Origin: Massilia sp. H-1
GTDB lineage: Bacteria; Pseudomonadota; Gammaproteobacteria; Burkholderiales; Burkholderiaceae_D
DNA length: 64,000 nucleotides
NCBI GenBank assembly: GCA_024703915.1
Contig: CP087969.1
Coordinates: forward strand, 1,674,001-1,738,000
Reading direction: 5' to 3'
Shown: piece by piece, positions 10,660 through 19,749 of the stretch
Layout: each line of letters begins with the position of its first letter
Position numbering within the stretch: the first letter of the stretch is position 1
Notes under the pieces: model-generated
The model's input: the letters and a program-made list of their open reading frames with translations, nothing else
The model's database searches: none
Told to the model about the DNA's origin: nothing
Position numbers and translations under genes: made by a program

Positions 10660-12097
10660 TCACGCGCCGCTCGTTCCTCGCTTGCGGCCTGCTGATTGCC
10701 ATCGGCGTGTGCGGCGCGGCGCACGCCGCCGCGCCGCAGCTCAGCGTGCAGCAGATGCGCGACGACTTCCAGCTGACCCGCCGCGCCATCGAAGAAGCGC
10801 ACGGCGGCATCTACCGCTACACGCCAAAGCGCGACCTGGACCGCATATTCGATGCAGCGGCCGCGCGCATCGACCATCCCATGGACGCGATGGCCTTCCA
10901 GCGCATTCTGTCGCCTGCGGTGGCCGCCGTGCGCTGCGGCCACACCGCCGTGCAGCTGTGGGGACCGGCCAAGACGCAGATGGATGAAGCCTTGCTGCTG
11001 CCGCTCGACGTGAGAGTGATCGGCGGCCGCATTTACATCCTGCGCGACTTCGACACCGAGGGCAAACTGGCTAAGCCGCGAAATCACGGCCATCAACGGC
11101 GTGCTTAAGCCGCGCAGCTGGTCGATACGATGATGACCGCCTCGCAGGGCGACGGCTTCGTGCCGACCGGGCGTACCGCGCGGTGAACCGCATCTTCAAG
11201 GAGGGATTGCTGCGCTACTTCGGCATGAGCGGCAGTTTCAAAGTCAGGCTGGCCAAGACGCGCGGCGAGCTTGTTCTGCACGGGCAGCTTCTGGCCGCGA
11301 TGCAGGAATTGTCCAGGAAACGCTATCCCCAGGATCAGTACAACCCGCGCTTCATGGAGCTGACTTTTCTTGATGAAGGCCGCATCGCGCGCATGAACAT
11401 CTTTAACTTCCTCGACAACGAGGAAGACGACGACGGTTCAACCCTGCTGCGCAAGGCATTCGAGAAAATCGCCGCCACCGGAAGCCAGACCCTGATCCTC
11501 GACCTGCGCAACAACGGCGGTGGCCAGGACGCACTCGGCAAGAAGGTTTTACTCCTACCTGGTCGACCAGCCCTTCCCGTACTACCAGTCGCTGACCGTG
11601 AACCGGCCGGGCCTGTCGTTTGCAGCCAATGTCGTGGAAGGTGCGGCCGGTGTGCTTAGCCGGGGGCGCTCGAAGCGCGTGCCGACGGCCTGTACGACTA
11701 CCGCTCGCACCCGAACCTGGGCATCCAGCAGCCGCGCAAGCCGACGTTTTCCGGGAAGGTGATCGCGCTGATCAACGGCGGCTCGTTCTCGACGACGTCG
11801 GAGCTGCTCACGCAGCTGCACGACAAGAAGCGTGCGGTATTCGTGGGAGAGGAATCGGCGGGCGCGTATCACGGCAATTCATCGGGTAACGATGCCTTGC
11901 TTGAACTGCCGAACAGCGGGCTGCGCGTGTTCATCCCGCTGATCACGTACACGCTGGCGGTCAGTTCGGAACACGCCATCGGCCGTGGGGTGATGCCCGA
12001 CTATGCGATTGAGCCGGGCATTGAAGACTATCTGAATGGCCGCGATCCGCAATTGGACCGCGCCCTGGCGCTGGCGCGTTCAGCAAGCGCGAAGTAA
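10656..12097 (+). CDS. S41 family peptidase, exported
   Basis: C-terminal-processing-type serine peptidase of about 470 residues. The N-terminus MITRRSFLACGLLIAI has a twin-arginine-like start and a signal peptide ending AHA. The catalytic serine is expected in INGGSFSTTSELL. RNNGGGQDALG, VFVGEESAGAYHG and the terminal VMPDYAIEPGIEDYL match the S41 fold. Breaks near 11070, 11104, 11170, 11546 and 11655 mostly show the GCTTAAGC or GCTAAGC signature. The start overlaps the preceding secreted protein. Role is inferred to be processing of periplasmic or secreted proteins. Confidence 0.85.
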
Positions 12098-12116
12098 GCA
12101 CCGCGCGCAGGCAAAA

Positions 12117-12591
12117 TCAGGAGCGGATTTTACCCAGCAGCTTGGTCGTGGACCGGTCGTGCTCAAAATCGATCGCCACGGCCTTGCCGCCGTAGGCGAT
12201 CACGGCCTGCCCTTCCGGGATGGCGGTCATGTCGTAGTCGCCGCCCTTGGCATAAATCTCGGGCCGCGCTTCGAGTACGACTTCGAGCGCGGTGTCTTCA
12301 TCAAAATCCACCACCAGGCTGACCGACTCCAGCGCGGCCAGCACCGCCATCCGATCCGGCGCCGCATTCAAAGGCCGGTCATCGCCCTTCCCCAGGCGCT
12401 TGACCGATGCATCGGTATTCGCCGCAACCACCAGCGAAGCACCCAGCGCGCGCGCCTGTGCCAGATAAGTCACATGGCCGCGATGCAGGATGTCAGAAGA
12501 CGCCGTTGGTCAGGACAACTGGCTTGGGCAGCGCGGCGACCCGCTCTTTAAGTTCAGCGCGGGTGCAGATTTTTTGTTCGAAGTCTGGCAT
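12117..12591 (-). CDS. rfaE2: D-glycero-beta-D-manno-heptose 1-phosphate adenylyltransferase (RfaE2/HldE C-terminal type)
   Basis: Nucleotidyltransferase that makes ADP-heptose for LPS core. It is a stand-alone version (about 160 residues) of the HldE second domain. Nucleotide-binding LHRGHVTYL has the HxGH signature, and the tail IYAKGGDYDMT with DHDRSTTKLLGKI is typical. One break lies at about 12496, where an extra T follows GVF; this one is not at a GCCGGC site, so a real mutation or another error type is possible. It converges with the S41 gene, 19 bp apart. The start at 12591 (MPDFEQK) is preferred over an upstream in-frame ATG. Confidence 0.88.
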
Positions 12592-12803
12592 GAGAGCGGG
12601 AGATGTCGGATAAGAGAATTCTTGCATTGTAACCAGTGAAGCGAGCGACAACGCAAATTTCAATTTCCACGAATCCAGTTTCTTCCACGACTTAGTTTGC
12701 GATTGAACAACGCGTCGCATCGGGGAAAGCGCACCATAAGTTATCAACTGAACAACCCATCCGAAGTATGAAATTTCCCAAGTAGTTCTAACAGGAGGAC
12801 GCC

Positions 12804-13028
12804 ATGAAAGTCGAGCACAAGAAAGGTTGGTCTTTGGTCTGCGAAACAGTGTTGGTCGGCACACTCGTGGATGGATTTTTCATGTGGCTGCTCTTCAATA
12901 CTGGCCTAGGGGATGGAATGCCCGATGCACTAAAGCTTTGGGGACCGATAGTCCTTTGGGTCATTACCCTCGCGTTCTTTTTCACGCATCGCACAGCCGA
13001 CGGCGGAATTGAATTCAAAGTTTGGTAA
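12804..13028 (+). CDS. small membrane protein, putative immunity protein (paralog 1)
   Basis: 74 residues behind a strong ACAGGAGGACGCC site. Two hydrophobic helices are visible (about residues 14-34 and 46-60), with a charged N-terminus (MKVEHKKGW) and the tail GGIEFKVW. The gene at 13450 encodes a clear paralog with the same layout, length and a matching tail (GEIKYKIW). Each is followed by a short peptide gene with a GA-type leader. In class II bacteriocin loci, small membrane proteins in such positions are commonly immunity proteins. That role is inference; no family is recognised. Confidence 0.6.
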   Translation: MKVEHKKGWSLVCETVLVGTLVDGFFMWLLFNTGLGDGMPDALKLWGPIVLWVITLAFFFTHRTADGGIEFKVW

Positions 13029-13147
13029 GAGGATCCAACGCCAAAGTGACTTCGATTCCCAGCCTCACGAGCCAAGAAACGAGCGGCTCTCTGAATTCGC
13101 CGGTGCGCCATCTCGATGTCTCATCGGATTGGCGTAGCTGCCGAAGG

Positions 13148-13172
13148 CTGGGCGAGATTCAATCTCGCCCAG
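13148..13172. terminator. short perfect hairpin between small genes
   Basis: CTGGGCGAGATT and its exact complement flank a single C. It lies between the first small membrane protein and the putative 38-residue peptide. No clear U-tract, so attenuator or weak terminator. Confidence 0.45.
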
Positions 13173-13204
13173 ATCACAATGCAGTACCAACTTGGAGACT
13201 CAAA

Positions 13205-13321
13205 ATGTTGACGATTCCACGTAGCGAATGCGATCTGATTTGCGGCGCCGGTAAAGGCTCGGGAGGTGAGGGAATTGCGGGCATTGTCGGGGTCAGGTAC
13301 GGCAACCCGCATTGTACCTAG
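13205..13321 (+). CDS. putative bacteriocin-like peptide precursor (38 aa)
   Basis: ATG at 13205 behind TTGGAGACTCAAA. The product starts MLTIPRSECDLICGAGKG and is Gly-rich, ending GNPHCT. SECDLICGAG resembles a GA-type leader (E-x-x-L-I-x-G-A). The mature part would contain one cysteine of its own and end in Cys-Thr. The 3' part overlaps GGGGTCAGGTAC, which resembles the tip of the hairpin elements at 4795 and 40598, so repeat-derived sequence is an alternative. It lies between two paralogous small membrane-protein genes. Confidence 0.4.
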   Translation: MLTIPRSECDLICGAGKGSGGEGIAGIVGVRYGNPHCT

Positions 13322-13449
13322 CTCAGGCGAAGACTTGCCACCCATCGCCTTGCATCCTTTTTGCGGTTGAACAAGATGCCGCACCACAAGAGCGCGACTA
13401 TAAGTTGGCAATTAAATAAGTGACTGCCACGCTAATTTTAGGAGGACGT

Positions 13450-13677
13450 ATGAAAATCCCGTCGAGAAAAAAATGGCATTTGATCTTAAGCGTGCTCATC
13501 AATTCGACAATCCATTCTCTCCTTTACCTCTCACTGCTTTTCTACACCCCGGTTGGAAACATATTCCCAGATGTAGTGAAAGTGCCTTCCGCAATTGGAC
13601 TCTGGGTTATTGGCGTCACGTTCCTGATCGCCCACATCACTCCTGAAGGCGAAATCAAATACAAAATTTGGTCATGA
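13450..13677 (+). CDS. small membrane protein, putative immunity protein (paralog 2)
   Basis: 75 residues (MKIPSRKKWHLILSV) with a TTTTAGGAGGACGT site almost identical to that of its paralog at 12804. It has two predicted helices, a Lys/Arg-rich N-terminus and the tail EGEIKYKIWS. It is followed after 160 bp by a better-supported GA-leader peptide gene. I infer an immunity or accessory role from position. Codon use and GC content are lower than in the flanking housekeeping genes, suggesting acquisition. Confidence 0.6.
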   Translation: MKIPSRKKWHLILSVLINSTIHSLLYLSLLFYTPVGNIFPDVVKVPSAIGLWVIGVTFLIAHITPEGEIKYKIWS

Positions 13678-13840
13678 AAAGATTGAACACGCTGTGGCCC
13701 AGCGAGCTATTTATGCAGGTGATGCGTGCAGGCCATTTTGGTTGCAAAGGCTAAATGCATGCTTGGCATTTGGTCGAGCAAGGGTCTGAGGAGTTCGAAC
13801 CTTCTCAGCGTTGAAGTGGTAGATTTTTGGAGGAATTGCT

Positions 13841-14152
13841 ATGTTCGTTCTGACAAATGAAGAGCTTTATCAAGTTAGCGGCGCAGGTCCCATAACCATT
13901 GCCGACTTGGCATGCCAAGCAGTGCCGCTTGCCGCCAGTATCGGTGCGGCCGCTTGTAGTTCTGCCGCAATTGAAGCAGCAGGCGGAATAGGCGCAATGG
14001 GAGCCTTGGGCGCTACCACAGGGGGAATCATGTGGGCTGGCCTCGTCTCGTCATTCATTGCGGGCTACGGCATTGGATCCTTACTTGGCAACAACGATCA
14101 GTTTAAAGACGGACTGAGTGACGTCTTTTTGGAAGTATTCGGCTCGGACTAA
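13841..14152 (+). CDS. class II bacteriocin/microcin-like precursor with GA leader
   Basis: 103 residues behind TTTGGAGGAATTGCT. The first 15 residues (MFVLTNEELYQVSGA) match the double-glycine type leader consensus: acidic and Leu at about -8 to -7, Val at -4, Gly-Ala at -2/-1. The rest is very rich in Gly, Ala and Ser with several GxxxG-like spacings (IEAAGGIGAMGALGATTGG) and two hydrophobic stretches, ending in an acidic amphipathic tail. This architecture is that of helical pore-forming bacteriocins exported by peptidase-containing ABC transporters with HlyD partners, and an HlyD gene fragment lies 750 bp downstream. Activity is inferred. Confidence 0.65.
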   Translation: MFVLTNEELYQVSGAGPITIADLACQAVPLAASIGAAACSSAAIEAAGGIGAMGALGATTGGIMWAGLVSSFIAGYGIGSLLGNNDQFKDGLSDVFLEVFGSD

Positions 14153-14257
14153 GTTAGCCCGTTGATCGATGTAATTTTTGAGTAGGTCTGATATGGTGCG
14201 CAGCGTTTCTCTGCACGGCGCGCGCCATTCAGCTGCGAATACTGCGCTTAAGCAGGA

Positions 14258-14455
14258 TCACAAGGAAATCAACCGTCTCACTCCCGGCTCCAGCGCCGCC
14301 AGAGCAATCCTGTCCTGCCCCCGATAAATCATCAGCGCATACACCGTCGCCAGCATATTCACCTCGGGCGAGAGCGCATATTCATTCCCGCGCGCAGGGC
14401 GCTTGTCGCGCCAGTAGTTGATTGCCGCTTCCAGCTCCTGCACGCTCAGGTCCAT
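14258..14455 (-). CDS. DUF3717 domain protein
   Basis: 65 residues, MDLSVQELEAAINYWRDKRP followed by LSPEVNMLATVYALMI. This matches the DUF3717 family of small betaproteobacterial proteins of unknown function. A GTG one codon upstream is possible. The 5' 75 bp recur in a second copy at 15453-15528, part of a 167-bp direct repeat. This copy is the intact one. It faces left, against the bacteriocin-like genes, and lies just downstream of the pilU-like gene in the ancestral order. Confidence 0.75.
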   Translation of the reverse strand: MDLSVQELEAAINYWRDKRPARGNEYALSPEVNMLATVYALMIYRGQDRIALAALEPGVRRLISL

Positions 14456-14545
14456 CACTCCCCCGATTTATTCTTCGTTCTCCGGCTCCTCTTCGATCGC
14501 CATGGACAGGTCGGCCGGACCGCTAGACTGCGATTCCGTGCCAGG
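14379..14545. repeat. direct repeat, left copy (about 167 bp)
   Basis: Nearly identical to 15451-15618, with six substitutions and one C-run length difference. It spans the 5' part of the DUF3717 gene and the last codons of the pilU-like gene. Together the copies bracket about 905 bp that carry the truncated HlyD gene. Confidence 0.9.
14468..14545 (-). pseudogene. 3' fragment of pilU-like gene (duplicate)
   Basis: Encodes only the last ~25 residues of the pilU-like ATPase at 15541 (the acidic DLSMAIEEEPE tail with changes), then diverges. It is the left copy's remnant of the duplicated segment. Confidence 0.7.
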
Positions 14546-14729
14546 TGAGATTTTGCGTTGTACTCAGAGACGCTGGCAACGTTCTCCCTACCAATCATGC
14601 AGACCGAATTTCTTCAATGGCGCCTTTGCGGCACAACAACGCACCGGCGCAAGAGGAGCGCACCATAATTATCAGTAAAACGGGATCACGACATTTCAAT
14701 CTCAACTACCATTTCTATCGGGAGAGGCA

Positions 14730-14885
14730 ATGAAATCAGCGCAGAGATTGTTTGCCGTTGCGTTTCGAACCCTTGGGTACCCCTTCAGCAAACGGAGTTC
14801 TGTCATCGCTTCCCATTCTTCCAAAACTGTCAAGTTCCGCAGCTTCGCTGCCACTGGCTGCCGTACCTGCGTCGCCCTTAGCTGA
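14730..14885 (+). CDS. possible small peptide upstream of hlyD-like gene
   Basis: ATG behind GGGAGAGGCA, 51 codons (MKSAQRLFAVAFRTLGYPF...), basic and rich in Ser, with two cysteines near the end. It stops 13 bp before the HlyD-like GTG start. No leader motif or family recognised. It may be a real accessory peptide or chance. Confidence 0.3.
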   Translation: MKSAQRLFAVAFRTLGYPFSKRSSVIASHSSKTVKFRSFAATGCRTCVALS

Positions 14886-14897
14886 ACTCGCAGCGTC

Positions 14898-15494
14898 GTG
14901 AACCCGCTATTTCGTCAGGAAGCGCTCGATGCCAAAGGCGATAGTCTGTTGGGCGGGATTCGAATTTGCCGCCGAATCGACTTCTCGCTTGCAACGATCA
15001 CGACGCTTGCCCTTGCTGCCGGACTACTCATATTTTGTACCTTCGCTCATGTAACTCGGAAGGCGCATGCGGAAGGAGTACTGGTCCCAGCGCTCGGAAC
15101 CCTCCAAGTTGTATCCAGCGGCAACGGGACGATCATAGAAATGCATGTACGTGAGGGGCAAATGGTCAGGCAGGGCGACGTCGTCGCAGTTGTGGGCATG
15201 GATCGGTCCGCAGGACATGGCGACACAATTGAACTTGTCTTACAAAACATTTTGAATCGTACTGCTGCGCTTCAAGAGCAGCGCAGGGGAAGAATCCAGC
15301 TCATGAAGCAACGTGATCGGGTCCTCACCTCGCGCATTCAAAGTGTATCGATGCAAGTCCGACAGGTAACAGAAGAGATGAAATTAGCGCAGCAACGTGT
15401 CGTACTGGCGCAAAAAGCGTTAAGCGCTACGAACAATTGGCAGGTGCAGGATATTCGTTCCCGCGCGCAGGGCGCTTGTCGCGCCAGTAGTTGA
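14898..15494 (+). pseudogene. HlyD-family secretion protein, truncated
   Basis: Starts GTG at 14898 with MNPLFRQEALDAKGDSLLGG, typical of HlyD-family adaptors partnering bacteriocin ABC exporters (CvaA type). One transmembrane helix (about residues 31-51) is followed by the lipoyl/barrel half-motif HVREGQMVRQGDVVAVVG and a coiled-coil region. At 15451 the sequence switches into the right copy of the 167-bp repeat and stops at 15494. Only about 185 of an expected 400 or so residues are real. No ABC transporter follows. The exporter is therefore interrupted here, or the true 3' part has been separated by rearrangement. Confidence 0.75.
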
Positions 15495-15618
15495 TTGCCG
15501 CTTCCAGCTCCTGCACGCTCAGGTCCATCGCTCCCCCGATTTATTCTTCGTCCTCCGGCTCCTCTTCGATCGCCATGGACAGGTCGGCCGGACCGCTCGA
15601 CTGGGATTCCGTACCAGG
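15451..15618. repeat. direct repeat, right copy (about 167 bp)
   Basis: Second copy of 14379-14545. It joins the truncated HlyD gene on its left to the complete pilU-like gene on its right. Confidence 0.9.
15453..15528 (-). pseudogene. 5' fragment of DUF3717 gene (duplicate)
   Basis: Repeats the first ~25 codons of the DUF3717 gene starting at 14455, then runs into HlyD sequence. It occupies the position where DUF3717 would lie downstream of the pilU-like gene. Confidence 0.7.
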
Positions 15619-16720
15619 CTCCTTGCGGTCGCCGCGCAGCTTGATCTGCAGCCGCAGGCCGTTTTGCGAGTCGGCGTTGCGGATCGCTTCGTCGTAGCCG
15701 ATATGCCCCTTGTTATACAGTTCGTAGAGCGCCTGGTCAAACGTGCACATGCCCAGCTCGCGCGATTTGTGCATGATCTCCTTGATGCCCTGGAAGTTGC
15801 CTTTGAGGATCATCTCGCCGATGGTCGGCGTATTCAGCAAAATCTCGATGGCCGCCTTGCGGCCCTTGCCGTCTTCGGTCCGCACCAGCCGCTGCGAGAC
15901 AATCGCGCGCAGGTTCGACGACAAGTCCATCAGCAGCTGGTTGCGCCGCTCTTCCGGGAAGAAGTTGATGATCCGGTCCATGGTCTGGTTCGAGTTGTTC
16001 GCGTGCAGCGTGCCCAGGCACAGGTGGCCCGTCTCGGCGAACGCAATCGCGTGCTCCATGGTCTCGGTATCGCGAATCTCGCCGATCAGGATCACGTCCG
16101 GCGCCTGGCGCAGGGTGTTCTTGAGCGCGTGGTGCCAGGACAGCGTGTCGACCCCGACTTCGCGGTGCGTGATCAGGCAGCTCTTGTTCTTGTGGACGTA
16201 TTCGACCGGGTCTTCCACGGTGATGATGTGGCCCGCCGAATTGGCATTGCGATAATCGATCATCGCCGCCAGCGTGGTCGACTTGCCCGAGCCCGTGCCG
16301 CCCACCACCAGCACCAGGCCGCGCTTGGTCATGATCACGTCCTTGAGGACGTCCGGCAAATCGAGTTTTTCAAAGTTCGGAATCTCGGACGCGATGGTCC
16401 GCACCACCATGCCGACCGCCTGCTGCTGCACGAACACGTTGACGCGGAAGCGGCACACATTCGGCAGCGAGATGGCAAAATTGCATTCCATCTCGGCTTC
16501 GAATTCGCGCGTCTGCTTGGCGTTCATCAGCGACAGCGCCAGCGCGCGTCACTTCCGGTGTCAGCTTCTGCTGGCTCATCGGCTTCATCGCGCCCTGGTG
16601 CTTCATACTCGGCGGGAAGTCGGCCGAAATGAACAAGTCCGACCCACCTTGCTGGTGCATGACAGTGAGTAATTTATGAATATAAGCCTGGGCTTCTGCC
16701 GGGCCAAAGGTGGAGGACAT
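15541..16720 (-). CDS. PilT/PilU-family type IV pilus ATPase (third paralog)
   Basis: About 390-residue cytoplasmic retraction-type ATPase. It has an N-terminal GGSDLFISADFPPSMK segment, Walker [16 protein letters not shown], an Asp box HIITVEDPVEYVH, Walker B ILIGEIRDTETM and the His box ETGHLCLGTLHANN. It is closer to PilU than to PilT in its VGVDTLSWHHALKNTLRQAPD region. The C-terminal tail is acidic (MAIEEEPEDEE) and is duplicated at 14468. One break lies near 16545. A complete pilT-pilU pair occurs at 21371-23573, so this is an additional ATPase. Confidence 0.9.
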
Positions 16721-16880
16721 GCTTGCCTTTCAATGGAGTGTGCTTAGCGGAAATCAGCCGTGCTCCAATTATATCGACAGCATTCCGGGTAGAATATAAT
16801 TTCTTTGCTGACTGATTAGCAACACTGTGTCACGATGGACGCACAGCCCTGTTCCCGCAATCATCCGTTCCTAGCTCTCT

Positions 16881-17822
16881 ATGACCCTGACCGAACTGAA
16901 ATATATCGTTGCCGTAGCGCGTGCGAAACATTTCGGGCACGCCGCTGAAGCGTGTTACGTCGCCCAGCCGACCTTGTCGGTTGCCATCAAAAAGCTCGAG
17001 GACGAACTCGGCGTGGTGCTGTTCGAACGGGGTGGCGCGGAAATCTCGGTCACGCCGCTCGGCGCCCAGATCATTGCCCAGGCCGAACGCGTGCTCGAAC
17101 AGACGGCCGCGATCAAGGAACTGGCCAAGCAAAACAAGGATCCCCTGGCTTACCCCGCTGCGCCTCGGCGTGATCTACACCATCGGCCCTTACCTGCTGC
17201 CGCCGCTGGTCAAGAACGTGATCGAGCGCGTGCCGCAAATGCCGCTGATCCTGCAGGAAAACTTCACGGTCCGCCTGCTCGAACTGCTGCGCCAGGGCGA
17301 ACTGGACGCGGCCATCATGGCGCTGCCGCTGCCCGATCACGGCATGTCCATGCAAACGCTGTATGACGAACCCTTCGTGGTCGCCATGCCGCGCAATCAT
17401 CCCTGGGCCAAACGCAAAGCGATCTCGGCCCAGGATCTCAAAACCGAAACCATGCTGTTGCTCGGCAACGGCCACTGCTTCCACGACCAGGTGCTTGAAG
17501 TGTGTCCTGAAATGGCGCGCTTTTCCTCGCCCGGCAACGGAATGCAGCGCACCTTCGAAGGCTCGTCGCTGGAAACGATCCGTCACATGGTCGCCTCCGG
17601 CATCGGCCTGACTGTGCTGCCGCGCGGTCCGTGCCCGACATGAACGTGAAAGACGGCATGCTGGCCTTCGTGCCCTTCGAAGCGCCGGTGCCGTCGCGCC
17701 GGGTCGTCATCGTGTGGCGCAAGAGCTTCACGCGGCGCGCCGCGATCGATGCCGTGTGCGCTGCCGTCGCTGCCTGCGAACTGCCTGGTGTCAATATGCT
17801 CGCGCTGGAAGAAGCCGCCTGA
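16881..17822 (+). CDS. oxyR: LysR-family peroxide sensor OxyR
   Basis: Hydrogen-peroxide-responsive transcription factor. The N-terminal winged HTH is [20 protein letters not shown] followed by [15 protein letters not shown]. The effector domain contains the redox cysteine pair in [16 protein letters not shown], the pattern that separates OxyR from other LysR proteins. Breaks near 17148 and 17624 need one-base repairs. It is usually autoregulated. The ubiA start lies 7 bp after the stop, so they probably share a transcript. Confidence 0.92.
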
Positions 17823-17829
17823 TGCCGCA

Positions 17830-18692
17830 ATGAACAAGCTGTCCCTGTATTTCCGCCTGGTCCGACTCGACAAACCGATCGGCATACTCCTGCTGCTGTG
17901 GCCGACCCTGATTGCGCTGTGGATCGCGTCCGGCGGCAAGCCGAACCTGGCGCTGCTGGCCATCTTCACGCTCGGCACGGTGCTGATGCGTTCAGGCTTA
18001 GCTGCGCCATCAACGACTACGCCGACCGCGACATCGACAAGCACGTCAAGCGCACCGCCGAACGCCCGCTCACGAGCGGCCGCATCAAGGGCTGGGAAGC
18101 GGTGGCCGTAGCCGCCGTGCTGGCCATTGCCGCCTTCCTGCTGATCCTGCCGCTGAACGCGCTGACCAAGCAGATGTCGGTGGCGGCCGTCATCATCATC
18201 CTAAGCACCTATCCCTACTTCAAGCGCTTCTTCGCCATTCCCCAGGCTTATCTGGGCATCGCGTTCGGCTTCGGGATTCCGATGGCGTTCGCGGCGGTCC
18301 TGAACGACGTGCTTAAGCGCTGGCCTGGTGGCTGCTGCTGGCCAATGTGTTCTGGGCCGTGGCCTACGATACCGAATACGCCATGGTCGACCGCGACGAC
18401 GACCTCAAGATCGGCATCCGCACCTCGGCCATCACCTTCGGCCGCTTCGACGTGGCAGCCGTGATGCTGTGCTACGGCGCCGCCCTGGCCATCATCCTCG
18501 TATGCGGCTGGCTGGCGGGCATGCGCTGGTGGTTCGTGGCAGGGCGTGGCGGTCGCGGCCGGAATTGCACTTTTTCACTACACATTGATCCGCGAACGCG
18601 ACCGGATGCGCTGTTTTTATGCATTTCGTCACAACAATTGGTTGGGTGCGGCCCTTTTTGCCGGTGTCGCGTTAGACTACGCTTTCGGATAA
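17830..18692 (+). CDS. ubiA: 4-hydroxybenzoate octaprenyltransferase
   Basis: Integral membrane prenyltransferase of ubiquinone biosynthesis. The first Asp-rich motif is [20 protein letters not shown] and the second [17 protein letters not shown], both needed for Mg-diphosphate binding. About eight helices. Breaks at 17995-18002 (GGCTTAGC), 18311-18318 (GCTTAAGC) and near 18540. The first two restore to MRSAGCAIND and NDVPALAWW when read as GCCGGC, making this one of the clearest proofs of the error pattern. The restored stop is at 18692. Confidence 0.92.
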
Positions 18693-18725
18693 TGTTGTCC
18701 TTATTTCATTCCTGAGGTGCTAAAA

Positions 18726-19049
18726 ATGATCGAATCCATTCCAACCAAACCAGGCGCACGCGATCAACTGATGAGCGATCTGAAATCCGTGATCCAGGAT
18801 GCCGAAGCCTGGCTGCGCAATGGCAGCCACCTGTCGGGCGAGGAATTCCAGGCCGCCAAGGCCAAGTTCGAGCGCACCCTGTCGACCGCCAAGGCCGACC
18901 TGATCCGCCTCGAAGAAACCGTGGTCGCCAAGACCAAGGAAGCGGCCAAGGCCACCGACGATTACGTGCATGAAAACCCATGGAAGGCAGTCGGCATCGG
19001 CGCCGCAGGCGGCCTCCTCGTGATCGGCTTGCTGATCGCACGGAAGTAA
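18726..19049 (+). CDS. DUF883 (ElaB/YqjD-type) membrane-anchored protein
   Basis: 107 residues, mostly helical and charged, with a C-terminal hydrophobic anchor (WKAVGIGAAGGLLVIGLLIARK). This layout and the VHENPWKAVGIGAA motif are typical of ElaB/YqjD/DUF883 proteins, which tether to the inner membrane and associate with ribosomes in E. coli. The ATG at 18726 has a GAGGTG site; a GTG nine bases upstream is possible. First gene of a three-gene envelope cluster with YqjE-like and YqjK-like partners. Confidence 0.85.
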   Translation: MIESIPTKPGARDQLMSDLKSVIQDAEAWLRNGSHLSGEEFQAAKAKFERTLSTAKADLIRLEETVVAKTKEAAKATDDYVHENPWKAVGIGAAGGLLVIGLLIARK

Positions 19050-19053
19050 GCAC

Positions 19054-19435
19054 ATGGCGATCGTGGAAACTGTGGGACGCATAGGCGGAACGCTGGTCGC
19101 CATGGTGCAGACGCGCCTGGCGCTGGCCGCGGTCGAAATCGAGGAAGAGTCGCAGCGCCTGCTCGGCTACTTCGTGCTGGCGCTGCTGTCGCTGATCCTG
19201 TTCGGCATCGCGATGGTGCTGGTGGCGCTGACCATCATCCTCGTATTCTGGGACAGTTACCGGCTCAGAAGCAGCCGTTGCGCTGGCGGGGGCGTTTGCG
19301 GCGGCCGGTACCTGGGTCATGTTCCGCCTCAAGGCCAGCATCGCCACCAAGCCGCGCCTGCTGGCGGCCACGGCGGCCGAACTGAACAAGGATCTGAATT
19401 TCATCCGGACTGCGGGGCACGGCGATGAGCAATGA
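19054..19435 (+). CDS. YqjE/phage-holin-III-superfamily membrane protein
   Basis: About 125 residues with two transmembrane helices in a hairpin (about residues 40-60 and 70-92), starting MAIVETVGRIGGTLVAM. One break near 19260 in the second helix. Begins 4 bp after the DUF883 stop and overlaps the next gene by 11 bp. Function unknown; the gene set is widely conserved in betaproteobacteria and stress-linked in E. coli. Confidence 0.8.
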
Positions 19436-19731
19436 GATCGTTTTACCTACCCTGGCCGAACGGCGCGAGGCGCTGATCGCCGAATGCTCGATGCAGCGCA
19501 CCGGCCTGGCGCATCAGGTCGCGGCCCTGCGCCCGCCGTCAGAAGGCGGGCTGGGCATGCTTGGCAATATGAACCTGAAAGTGCCGCTGATGATCGTTCG
19601 GCGTGGTGCTCGGCATGGTGGTGGTCAAACCATCGCGCGCGATGCCTTTGCTGGCCACCGGACTGTCGCTGTTCAAGCTGGCCAAGAGCGTCTTGGCGAT
19701 CGTGCGCAGCCCGCAGCTCGATACCAACTAG
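19425..19731 (+). CDS. small hypothetical protein of the yqj cluster
   Basis: About 101 residues starting MSNEIVLPTLAERREALIAE, an amphipathic N-terminal half and a hydrophobic C-terminal stretch (VGVVLGMVVVKPSR when the break near 19600 is repaired). Position and layout match the third gene (YqjK-like) of DUF883-YqjE clusters. Its function is unknown. Confidence 0.7.
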
Positions 19732-19749
19732 CGCGTTTCGGCAAGCAGC

